Shown here: in pieces, positions 6,344 to 12,307 of the stretch
Layout: each line of letters starts with the position of its first letter
How positions within the stretch are numbered: position 1 is the stretch's first letter
Assembly (NCBI GenBank): GCA_026122915.1
Contig: JAGIXO010000044.1
Span: 1-12,307, forward strand
From: Candidatus Electronema nielsenii
GTDB lineage: Bacteria; Desulfobacterota; Desulfobulbia; Desulfobulbales; Desulfobulbaceae
Direction: 5' to 3'
Length of the DNA stretch: 12,307 bases
The notes under the pieces: generated by a model
Told to the model about the DNA's origin: nothing
Database searches by the model: none
Seen by the model: the letters and a program-made list of their open reading frames with translations, nothing else
Program-made: the position numbers and the translations under genes

Positions 6344-8208
6344 GCGAAGACAGCCAACGTAGCGGTGTAACTGAACAGAGCTTTCATGACTGGGACGCAG
6401 TGCTGAACATTTTTGCGGCACTCTCCACTTGTGCGCTTCTCCTTGATCGTAGCGGCATAATCAGAGCAGCCAACCGCACTTTTCTTGATACAGTCGGTCT
6501 AAGCAGTGATGAAATTGAAAACCAGCCCGCTGAAATTTTAGAACCGTATTTAGCAGGTCTCAAAGAGCAGCTTGCCGAACTGCGCGGGGACGACTCCCGC
6601 ACCTTCCACGCTCGACTGACCGATAAAAACGGCAAAGCTCTGTTTGTTGAGTTCACTTTGGTACAAATAGAGCGACGAGGCAGCAGCTTGGTTGTCTGTA
6701 TTGGTCGTAATCTCCACAAATTGACTGGATGTCAAGAGGCTGCCTTGCGCCGCACCGAGCAGCAGCTTATGGCAGCCAACCGCCTGAAACGCAAATTCAT
6801 CGCCAACATTAATCACGCCATCCGCACGCCAATGAATGCGATCATCGGCTATGCGGAGATTCTGGCTGAGTCCGGCCTCAATGAGCAGCAGCAGCGTTTT
6901 GTCAGCACGATCCGCAAGAACGGTACTGCCTTAGTCTCCATTATTAATGATGTGATGGAGCTGTCTAAGTTAGAGACTGGCAATGTCAAGGTGCTGAAAT
7001 CTGCTGCCAATCTTCATGCTGTGATTGAGCAAGCCGCAGACATGTTTGCCGACCAGCTCCGAGCCAAGAAGCTGGAATTCCTCTGTGCTGTCGAGCCGGG
7101 CTTGCCAGAGATGTACGTCATGGATGCGGATCATTGCCGCCAAGTGCTGATCAACCTGATTAGCAATGCCGTTAAGTTCACCGAAAAGGGCAAAGTCTGC
7201 TTGACCGTGACCGGGACTGAGGCTGGGCCTGAATGCTGGGAGCTGTCTTTCCAAGTGGCGGATACCGGCATCGGCATGTCGATAGGCGAGCAACAGGGTT
7301 TGATCGAGCTGTTTGAGCAGCAGGACGTGCAGGTCAGCATTGATGACGGCACCCGCTTGGGCCTGACCCTCTGCGCTCGGCTGGCCCGCATGATGGGCGG
7401 CAGTATCCGCTTAGAAAGCATCTTGGGCCAAGGCACTGCCTTTACCTTCATCATGCCGGTGCAAGCTGCGGACAAGGCAGGAAGCAGACCAGAGGACGGC
7501 TTTGCAGGGCAGAGCTGCGGTCTATTGGCAGCGCGAGAAAAAGGGACAAATCCGGTCATGCTGGTGGTTGATGACATGCCGGAGATGTCTCATTTGGTTA
7601 AGATTTATTTTACTAATTCGCCGATTAAGGTGTTGGAAGCTGCTGGCCCGGATGAATGCCTTGCGCTGGCCCTCTCTGAACAGCCTGATTTGATTTTGAT
7701 GGATTTGAATCTGGCTGGAGCCGATGGTCGTGATCTTGCCCAGCAGCTCAAGGAAGACCAGCGCACAGCCCAGATTCCTATTGTGGCCATGACTGGCTTC
7801 ATGTTGGACAAAGACAGTCTCACGCCGCTCTTTGATGATCTACTCGCCAAACCCTTTCATCTGCAAGAATTGCAGCGGGTCGTTGATCGATATATTCAGA
7901 TCGACCAAAACAGCGCAGTGGAAACAGTACATCCGTGGCATTCACCTTCTTTACTTGTGCCTGATCTCAGCCCAATTCGGGCGGTCTGGGACAGCGGGCT
8001 GCAAGCCGCCTACGCTCAAGCCCAGATGAGCGGCAATTTAGAAGATGCCTTTGCCTTGGGTCGAAGCATGGAGGACTGCGGACGAATAACCGGGACAGCA
8101 GAGCTGACCGCGATGGGGAAGGATATGAAACGTTTTGCGCTGGATATAGACATCAGGGGGGTGGAGCAGGTGCTGACCGCACTCCGCAGTGTTGCGGAGG
8201 AAAAATAA
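6340..8208 (+). CDS. PAS hybrid sensor histidine kinase with receiver domain
   Basis: This 622-residue cytoplasmic protein has no membrane segment. A PAS-like sensor domain spans about 18-130. The HisKA domain (about 148-215) has the phospho-acceptor His159 in NHAIRTPMNAIIG. The ATPase domain (about 260-375) has an N box (Asn272, Asn276), G1 DTGIG (308-312) and a G2 region GTRLGL (337-342). The receiver domain (405-520) has acidic Asp411/412, phospho-acceptor Asp455, Thr485 and Lys504. A roughly 100-residue helical tail follows, like that of many hybrid kinases, with no clear Hpt histidine. Two oddities: Ala160 replaces the usual Glu/Asp after the H-box His, and Arg339 replaces the middle Gly of GTGLGL. 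It overlaps aroK by 4 bases and the HD-GYP gene by 1. The signal is unknown. Confidence 0.92.
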   Translation: MSEDSQRSGVTEQSFHDWDAVLNIFAALSTCALLLDRSGIIRAANRTFLDTVGLSSDEIENQPAEILEPYLAGLKEQLAELRGDDSRTFHARLTDKNGKALFVEFTLVQIERRGSSLVVCIGRNLHKLTGCQEAALRRTEQQLMAANRLKRKFIANINHAIRTPMNAIIGYAEILAESGLNEQQQRFVSTIRKNGTALVSIINDVMELSKLETGNVKVLKSAANLHAVIEQAADMFADQLRAKKLEFLCAVEPGLPEMYVMDADHCRQVLINLISNAVKFTEKGKVCLTVTGTEAGPECWELSFQVADTGIGMSIGEQQGLIELFEQQDVQVSIDDGTRLGLTLCARLARMMGGSIRLESILGQGTAFTFIMPVQAADKAGSRPEDGFAGQSCGLLAAREKGTNPVMLVVDDMPEMSHLVKIYFTNSPIKVLEAAGPDECLALALSEQPDLILMDLNLAGADGRDLAQQLKEDQRTAQIPIVAMTGFMLDKDSLTPLFDDLLAKPFHLQELQRVVDRYIQIDQNSAVETVHPWHSPSLLVPDLSPIRAVWDSGLQAAYAQAQMSGNLEDAFALGRSMEDCGRITGTAELTAMGKDMKRFALDIDIRGVEQVLTALRSVAEEK

Positions 8209-9296
8209 TGAGAAGTCGCGCAACCAAGCCGTTAGTCTTTATTGTTGACGATGTGCCGGAAAATATTCAAATTGCCCTTGCTCATCTGAAGAGCTTGGAC
8301 ATGGAGTTTGCCTATGCCACCTCTGGCGAGCAGGCTTTAGAGCGAATACGCAGCCGCACACCTGACTTGGTGCTTTTAGATGTGATGATGCCGGGCATGG
8401 ACGGCTTTGAGACCTTGCAGGAAATTCGTAAAATCCAAGCAACACAGTCTATACCGGTGATTTTCCTTACTGCTCGGTCAGAGCCAGAGGATGTGGCTAA
8501 GGGCTTCGAGCTGGGTGGAGTTGATTACATCACCAAGCCCTTTCACGGAGTTGAGCTACGTTCTCGCGTCCGTAATCATCTAGAGCTGCACCGTTACAAG
8601 ATGTATTTAGAGCAGACGGTTGAAGCCCGTACCAGAGAGACCGTGCTGCTCAAAGACATCACTATTGTGGCAATGGGTGAGCTGGCCGAGCATCGCGACA
8701 CAGACACCGGTGGCCACATCCAGCGCACTCGGGCCTTTGTCCGCTCGTTAGCGGAAAATCTCTTCCACTCAGGCAAGTTTCTCGACATTCTTACCCCAGA
8801 ATACATCACTCTGCTGTACAAAACCGCACCGCTGCACGACATTGGCAAAGTGGGTATCCCGGACGTAATTCTGCTCAAGCAAGGTCGTCTGAACCGAGAT
8901 GAGTTTGAAATCATGAAGAAGCACGCCATCTACGGCGAAGAAGTCATCGATAAGCTGACCAAGATGGCGGGCGAGCCAATGACCTTTCTCCAATGCGCCA
9001 AGGATTTGGTAGGGAGTCATCACGAAAAGTTTGACGGCAGTGGGTATCCCAGAGGATTAGCAGGACGTAGCATCCCCTTGGCAGGCCGGATCATGGCGAT
9101 AGCTGATGTCTATGATGCTCTGCGTACCAAAAGAGCTTACAAACCCGCTCTCAGTCATGAGCAAACTATGCAGATTATTATTCATGAAGAAGGTCGCAGC
9201 CGTCATTTTGACCCAGATGTCTATGATGCCTTGATTCGAGTAGAGAAGGAGTTTGAAACGATTGCCCAGCGAAACAAGGATGAAGCGATGTGCTGA
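8208..9296 (+). CDS. response regulator with HD-GYP c-di-GMP phosphodiesterase domain
   Basis: This protein of 362 residues (RpfG type) probably hydrolyses cyclic di-GMP when its receiver is phosphorylated. The receiver (8-125) has acidic Asp14/15, phospho-acceptor Asp58 in LLDVMMPGMDG, Thr88 and Lys110. A helical linker (about 126-150) leads to the HD-GYP domain. Metal and catalytic motifs are present: ELAEHRDTDTGGH (158-170), HDIGKVGIPD (210-219) and HHEKFDGSGYP (271-281). The catalytic set looks intact. The ATG at 8208 overlaps the kinase stop (TAATG) and follows a strong ribosome site GGAGG at 8196-8200, seven bases upstream. The coupling suggests that the upstream hybrid kinase is its phosphate donor. 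A terminator follows 31 bases later, so this is the last gene of the operon. Confidence 0.95.
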   Translation: MRSRATKPLVFIVDDVPENIQIALAHLKSLDMEFAYATSGEQALERIRSRTPDLVLLDVMMPGMDGFETLQEIRKIQATQSIPVIFLTARSEPEDVAKGFELGGVDYITKPFHGVELRSRVRNHLELHRYKMYLEQTVEARTRETVLLKDITIVAMGELAEHRDTDTGGHIQRTRAFVRSLAENLFHSGKFLDILTPEYITLLYKTAPLHDIGKVGIPDVILLKQGRLNRDEFEIMKKHAIYGEEVIDKLTKMAGEPMTFLQCAKDLVGSHHEKFDGSGYPRGLAGRSIPLAGRIMAIADVYDALRTKRAYKPALSHEQTMQIIIHEEGRSRHFDPDVYDALIRVEKEFETIAQRNKDEAMC

Positions 9297-9327
9297 TTTT
9301 TCTGCTGAACTGTTTAGGTACTATGAT

Positions 9328-9363
9328 AATCCCCGGCGTGTAGCGCGGGGATTTTTTATTTTT
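9328..9363 (+). terminator. intrinsic terminator of the aroK/kinase/HD-GYP operon
   Basis: AATCCCCG (9328-9335) pairs perfectly with CGGGGATT (9346-9353) around a 10-base loop. Six T residues follow (9352-9357), then A and a second T-run. It lies 31 bases after the HD-GYP stop and just before the tetR promoter, so it separates the two transcription units. Confidence 0.9.
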
Positions 9364-9367
9364 CTGA

Positions 9368-9395
9368 TTGACAAGCAGATACTTCAGTTTAAAAT
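9368..9395 (+). promoter_or_regulatory. strong sigma70 promoter of the tetR-adaptor operon
   Basis: A perfect TTGACA (9368-9373) and TAAAAT (9390-9395, five of six) are separated by 16 bases. Transcription would start near 9402, about 50 bases before tetR. A TetR repressor operator would be expected here. The only nearby symmetry I see is a weak CGTT/AACG pair (9411-9414, 9421-9424), so no operator is called. Confidence 0.65.
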
Positions 9396-9452
9396 ATGAA
9401 CCAGTCGTCACGTTTTACACAACGGCATCATTAACCAGACAGAGGCGGATTG

Positions 9453-10067
9453 ATGAATGAGCAGAACCTCCCACGTCGGGAGAGGGAAAAGCTCAGGCAG
9501 CGTGAGGACATGCTGGCTGCGGCCCTTGCCCTGTTCTCAGAGAAAGGCTATCACAACGTCTCTATGCAGGAGATCGCTGAGAAGGCTGAGTTCGCTGTCG
9601 GCACGCTCTATAAGTTCTTTCGCAACAAGGAAGACCTGTACAAGGCACTAATCTCTGAGCAGGCTGATCGCTTTCACGAGGCTCTGATGAACGCCTTGTC
9701 AACGGGCGAGGACGAGCTTGCCCAACTGCGGAACTACGTTCAAGCTAAAGGCCGGGTCTTTATGGACAACGCCGCCTGTGTCCGCCTCTATTTTGCTGAG
9801 AACCGGGGCGCGAGTTTCAACATCAAGGCCGGGTTAGACAGCGAGATACGCGAACGCTGCGAGTTAGTGCTGCGCCGCTTGGAAGCGGTCTTTATTCACG
9901 GCATGAACAGTGGTCTCTTTCGCCGCACTGCCGAGCCGTATCACGTAGCCTTAGCCTTGGACAGTCTCTGCAACGCCTTCCTTTTCCACTGGTTGGAAGG
10001 ACGGCATCCGTATCCTGAATCTCCTGATATCATCCTCAACGTCTTCTTCCACGGGCTGATGGACTGA
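9453..10067 (+). CDS. TetR/AcrR-family transcriptional repressor
   Basis: The 204-residue protein has the TetR layout: an N-terminal DNA-binding domain (about 12-60) and a helical ligand/dimer domain (about 65-204). The helix-turn-helix reads VSMQEIAEKAEFAVGTLYKFF (36-56), followed by the typical RNKEDLYKALI. The ATG at 9453 is preferred over the in-frame TTG one codon earlier because GAGG (9442-9445) sits seven bases upstream. The gene lies 30 bases before an RND adaptor gene in the same direction, under a strong promoter. By analogy with acrR/nalC-type systems it probably represses this efflux operon and itself until a toxic small molecule binds. The ligand cannot be read from sequence. Confidence 0.92.
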   Translation: MNEQNLPRREREKLRQREDMLAAALALFSEKGYHNVSMQEIAEKAEFAVGTLYKFFRNKEDLYKALISEQADRFHEALMNALSTGEDELAQLRNYVQAKGRVFMDNAACVRLYFAENRGASFNIKAGLDSEIRERCELVLRRLEAVFIHGMNSGLFRRTAEPYHVALALDSLCNAFLFHWLEGRHPYPESPDIILNVFFHGLMD

Positions 10068-10097
10068 TCGGCCTTCCTTTATGCCTTGGAGTTTGTT

Positions 10098-11480
10098 ATG
10101 AATCAACCCACTGTATATAAAATGCTGCACTGGACTGCGCTGTTGGCTGTGCTGTTTGCCAGCGCAGGCTGCGACGGTCAACAAGGCTGGACAGGCAAGT
10201 TAGTCGCTTTGGTGAGCGGCGGTGGCCCGAAGCAGGCAGGTGGTCCAAGCGGGGGACCGGGAGGGCCTCCGGGCGGCAAACCCACGCCAGAGGTCTCCTT
10301 TGTCACGGTGCAGGCAGAAAAGGTGGTGCTGACTACCGAGCTGCCGGGCCGCACTGCTGCCTTTCGCACGGCAGAGATTCGGCCTCAAGTCAGCGGTATT
10401 ATCCAGAAGCGGTTGTTTACTGAAGGCGCAGACGTGAAGGCCGGTGATATGCTGTATCAGATTGATCCAGCTTCCTTCCAAGCTGCGCTCGACAACGCCT
10501 CAGCCAGTCACCTTGCTGCGCAGAAGGCTGCTGATCGGGCACAGGCCGCGCTGAAAGCTGGTATTGCTGATTTAGCCCGGCTTCAGGCTACACTGACCCT
10601 TGCGCGTACCAACAGCAACCGTGCTGATGAGCTGTTCAAAAGCAAGGTGAATTCCGCTGTCCAACGTGATCAGGCCGCTACTGAGGTGGCTGTGGCTGAG
10701 GCAACATTAGCCGCTGCTGAAGCGCAGGTGGAAAGCAGTCGCAGCGCGGTTGCTGCTGCTCAGGCGACAATTCAGCAGGCAGAAGCAGCGGTGAAAACCG
10801 CCCGTATCAACATGAGCTATACCAAAGTCACGGCTCCTATCTCCGGTCGCATTGGTAAAAGCAATGTGACCGAGGGCGCGGTAGTGACTGCCTATCAGCC
10901 TGCTGCGCTGGCCGTTATTCAACAGCTTGATCCCATTTATGCGGATGTGCCTCAGTCAACTGCCAAGCTACTTCAGCTGCGCAAAAGCGGTCAAGCGGCG
11001 GCGGACAAAAGTAAAGTCAGTCTGATGCTGGAAGACGGTGCAGCGTATCCGCTCGAAGGCACGCTCCAGTTCAGCGATGTGACCGTTGACCCAAGCACTG
11101 GCTCGGTTACGCTGCGGGCGGTGTTTCCCAATCCTGACGGTGTGCTGCTGCCAGGCATGTTTGTCCGCACGGCAATCAAAGAGGGCGAGCGAGAAGCGGC
11201 GGTGCTGGTGCCGCAGCAAGGCGTGTCGCGCAACTCCAAGGGCAATCCCTTTGCCTTGCTCGTTAATGCCGAGAACAAGGCTGAGATGCGCCCGCTTGTC
11301 CTTGAGCGTGCCTTGGGCGACAAGTGGTTAGTCTCGAAGGGGCTTGCGTCTGGCGACAAGGTGATTGTCGAGGGCCTGCTGATGCTCCGGCCTGGTAGTG
11401 ATGTAAAGGCGATGCCGTTTGGAGAGAAGGCGCAGGGCGGGCCGCCGATGGACAAGGCGGGTGCAGGGCCGGGGCGGTAA
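10098..11480 (+). CDS. RND efflux periplasmic adaptor lipoprotein (AcrA/MexA family)
   Basis: This 460-residue adaptor would link an inner-membrane RND pump to an outer-membrane TolC-type channel. The lipoprotein signal ends in SAGC with Cys25; Asp26 at +2 favours retention in the inner membrane. A Gly/Pro-rich linker spans 41-63. Lipoyl halves include ELPGRTAAFRTAEIRPQVSG (81-100) and YTKVTAPISGRIGKSNVTEG (241-260). A long alpha-helical hairpin (about 125-235) lies between them. The beta-barrel and proximal parts include LDPIYADVPQS (278-288), FSDVTVDPSTGSVTLRAVFPNP (325-346) and LLPGMFVR (350-357). The ATG at 10098 follows GGAG (10088-10091); the earlier in-frame TTG at 10086 is less likely. 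The acidic-Gly tail is AQGGPPMDKAGAGPGR. No pump gene follows directly, which is unusual for this family. Confidence 0.95.
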   Translation: MNQPTVYKMLHWTALLAVLFASAGCDGQQGWTGKLVALVSGGGPKQAGGPSGGPGGPPGGKPTPEVSFVTVQAEKVVLTTELPGRTAAFRTAEIRPQVSGIIQKRLFTEGADVKAGDMLYQIDPASFQAALDNASASHLAAQKAADRAQAALKAGIADLARLQATLTLARTNSNRADELFKSKVNSAVQRDQAATEVAVAEATLAAAEAQVESSRSAVAAAQATIQQAEAAVKTARINMSYTKVTAPISGRIGKSNVTEGAVVTAYQPAALAVIQQLDPIYADVPQSTAKLLQLRKSGQAAADKSKVSLMLEDGAAYPLEGTLQFSDVTVDPSTGSVTLRAVFPNPDGVLLPGMFVRTAIKEGEREAAVLVPQQGVSRNSKGNPFALLVNAENKAEMRPLVLERALGDKWLVSKGLASGDKVIVEGLLMLRPGSDVKAMPFGEKAQGGPPMDKAGAGPGR

Positions 11481-11517
11481 TTTTGGCAGCAAAAGCCTCC
11501 GCGTCTTCGCCGGAATA

Positions 11518-11733
11518 ATGGAATGCTATTACTGCAAAGGCCGGATGGTCAGAGAAACAGCACCGTTCAGCGCAGACCGGCATGGTTACCACATTGCTTG
11601 GGAGGCCATTCCCGCTTGGGTCTGCACACAATGCGGCGAGCCGCTTTTTGAGGAGAACGAAGTCAATCATATCCAGCGGGCGTTGCAGCAGATTGACCGG
11701 GAAACGCTGGAGCTGACCCGGCAGGCGGCGTAG
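11518..11733 (+). CDS. YgiT-type zinc finger protein (MqsA N-terminal-like)
   Basis: This small protein has 71 residues and two CxxC knuckles, C3-C6 and C36-C39, which should bind one zinc ion, as in the YgiT/MqsA N-terminal domain. The central part carries the family hallmarks IPAWVCTQCGEPLFEENEV (31-49), then a charged helix to the end. It lacks the DNA-binding helix-turn-helix of full MqsA. Such short proteins are often paired with a small toxin-like partner, but none is visible on either side. I chose ATG 11518 because it opens the zinc finger (MECYYCKG). The frame is open back to 11419, but that part overlaps the adaptor in another frame and looks non-coding. It lies 37 bases after the adaptor, so co-transcription is possible. 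Function unknown. Confidence 0.85.
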   Translation: MECYYCKGRMVRETAPFSADRHGYHIAWEAIPAWVCTQCGEPLFEENEVNHIQRALQQIDRETLELTRQAA

Positions 11734-11764
11734 AGGGCCGGGCGGACATGGAGGTTCAGCCAAG

Positions 11765-11827
11765 CAAAAAATCAGTTGAACCGCTCTCAGCATCCACAGA
11801 ACGGATCAGCGGAGCCGTTCAACTGAT
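11765..11827 (-). terminator. long inverted repeat with T-run on the minus strand
   Basis: ATCAGTTGAACCGCT (11771-11785) pairs with AGCCGTTCAACTGAT (11813-11827), 14 of 15 positions, around a 27-base loop. Six A residues precede the left arm on the plus strand (11766-11771, the last being part of the arm), which read as a T-run after the hairpin on the minus strand. It therefore looks like an intrinsic terminator for minus-strand transcription, yet no minus-strand gene lies upstream. It could instead be the end of a small RNA or of a repeat element. Confidence 0.45.
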
Positions 11828-11884
11828 ACCGCGAGCCGATGAACGGCACCTAACATACCGATGAACCGCCCCCGGCATCTGTTT
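11778..11884. repeat. degenerate 21-22-bp tandem repeat array
   Basis: Units starting GAAC(C/G)G recur at 11778, 11799, 11841 and 11863, with a weaker unit CAACTG at 11820, giving steps of 21, 21, 21 and 22 bases. Several units end in a CCGAT- or CCGTT-like pentamer just before the next GAAC. The array overlaps the long inverted repeat. Similarity between units is modest, so the period is better supported than any exact consensus. It may be related to the 23-bp array after waaA, which also has CCGAT in each unit. Confidence 0.4.
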
Positions 11885-11938
11885 TTCAGCACCGCGCATC
11901 CATTCATCGCTGCCGCGCCTCCCTGAATTCGTTCCTGC

Positions 11939-11967
11939 TTGACAACACATCTCCCAGCCATTACATC
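11939..11967 (+). promoter_or_regulatory. possible promoter of the second adaptor gene
   Basis: A perfect TTGACA (11939-11944) is followed after 17 bases by TACATC (11962-11967), a poor -10 box (three of six). Transcription would start near 11975, about 74 bases before the next start codon. Support rests mainly on the -35 box and the position. Confidence 0.35.
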
Positions 11968-12048
11968 TTTCTCCATCACCAATGCGCAGCATTTCTCGTC
12001 CGGGCCGCGCAGGCCGGGCGGAGAATTCACAAAGGACACAGACAAGCC

Positions 12049-12307
12049 ATGAGACGTTCAACGCAGTTCCTTTTTGCCGCCTGCTGTCTGCTGCTGGCTC
12101 TGTCCGGCTGCAAAGGGGAGCAGGAACACCCGGCGCAGGCGGCCCGCGAGAGCCACAAGACGGTCAAGGCGGCGGTTGCCGAGGCCAAGATGACCGATGA
12201 GCCGGTTTTTCATGAGGCCGTGGGTACGGTGCGGGCCGAGGCGACCGGCGTGATTGCCGCCCGGACTATGGGCACGGTGATTTCGTTCAAGGTGCGCGAG
12301 GGCGACC
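12049..12307 (+). CDS. RND/HlyD-family periplasmic adaptor lipoprotein, 5' part
   Basis: Only the first 86 codons are in the window; the gene continues past the right edge. The start is a lipoprotein signal: MRRSTQ, hydrophobic residues 7-19, lipobox LSGC with Cys21. Lys22 at +2 does not carry the Asp retention signal seen in the first adaptor. From about residue 36 the sequence shows the adaptor entry strand (VKAAVAEAKMTDEPVFHEAVGTVRA) and the first lipoyl half (GVIAARTMGTVISFKVREGD). This resembles a different adaptor subtype from the AcrA-like gene upstream. AAGGA (12032-12036) is a ribosome site at a rather long distance of 12 bases. A pump gene is expected downstream of it. Confidence 0.85.
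   Translation, partial: MRRSTQFLFAACCLLLALSGCKGEQEHPAQAARESHKTVKAAVAEAKMTDEPVFHEAVGTVRAEATGVIAARTMGTVISFKVREGD

Larger units (their letters stand above)
11734..12048. other. 315-base non-coding region before the second adaptor
   Basis: I see no supportable gene here on either strand. It holds an inverted repeat with a T-run on the minus strand (11765-11827), an array of roughly 21-22-bp degenerate repeats (about 11778-11884), and a possible plus-strand promoter (11939-11967). A GC-rich stretch (11999-12021) and the ribosome site of the next gene follow. The open frames on the minus strand have no recognisable domain and run through the repeats. Confidence 0.7.

Noticed and set aside
7891..8205. 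Hpt phosphotransfer domain at the hybrid kinase C-terminus
   Set aside because: The helical tail has no HxxKG-type histidine motif. It resembles the generic tail of hybrid kinases.
9399..9430. TetR operator downstream of the tetR promoter
   Set aside because: Only a 4-bp CGTT/AACG symmetry is seen, which is below what I would call an operator.
11806..12061. Two minus-strand open frames of about 80 codons
   Set aside because: They are read through the repeat array and the GC-rich leader, give unrelated overlapping translations, and lack domains or ribosome sites.

Overview
The window looks like chromosomal DNA of a Gram-negative, anaerobic, respiring bacterium. A nonaheme c-type cytochrome lipoprotein, the Kdo transferase WaaA, AcrA-type lipoprotein adaptors and an HD-GYP c-di-GMP phosphodiesterase fit a delta-proteobacterial lineage (Desulfobacterota, perhaps Desulfobulbales or cable-bacteria relatives). 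That placement is an inference from gene content; no taxonomic marker is present.

Layout. 27-1520 (minus) is a nine-heme cytochrome lipoprotein. Divergent from it are a tRNA-Thr(CGU) with its own promoter and a strong terminator (1525-1728), and then waaA (1739-2983), whose start lies ten bases past the terminator's T-run. 2984-3141 holds an array of 23-bp degenerate repeats. 3142-5574 is a full-length comEC DNA-uptake channel gene broken by two compensating frameshifts (about 3700 and 4650). 5762-9363 is a self-contained operon: promoter, aroK (shikimate kinase), a PAS-HisKA-HATPase-REC hybrid kinase, an REC-HD-GYP regulator, terminator. The three genes overlap by 4 and 1 bases, so they are probably co-transcribed. 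9368-11733 is an efflux locus: strong promoter, TetR repressor, AcrA/MexA-type adaptor, and a small YgiT-type zinc-finger protein. 11734-12048 has no gene; it holds a second degenerate repeat array, a long inverted repeat and a possible promoter. At 12049 a second adaptor lipoprotein starts and runs off the window.

How the genes work together. The kinase and the HD-GYP protein form a plausible two-component c-di-GMP-lowering circuit, although the kinase has unusual H-box and G2-box residues. The TetR protein probably controls the adaptor operon. No RND pump is seen after the first adaptor; it may lie beyond the right edge, after the second.

Novelty. I see no complete new defence or mobile system. 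The most unusual items are the two short-period degenerate repeat arrays, the comEC frameshifts, the kinase with altered catalytic residues, and the two adaptor genes separated by a zinc-finger protein.
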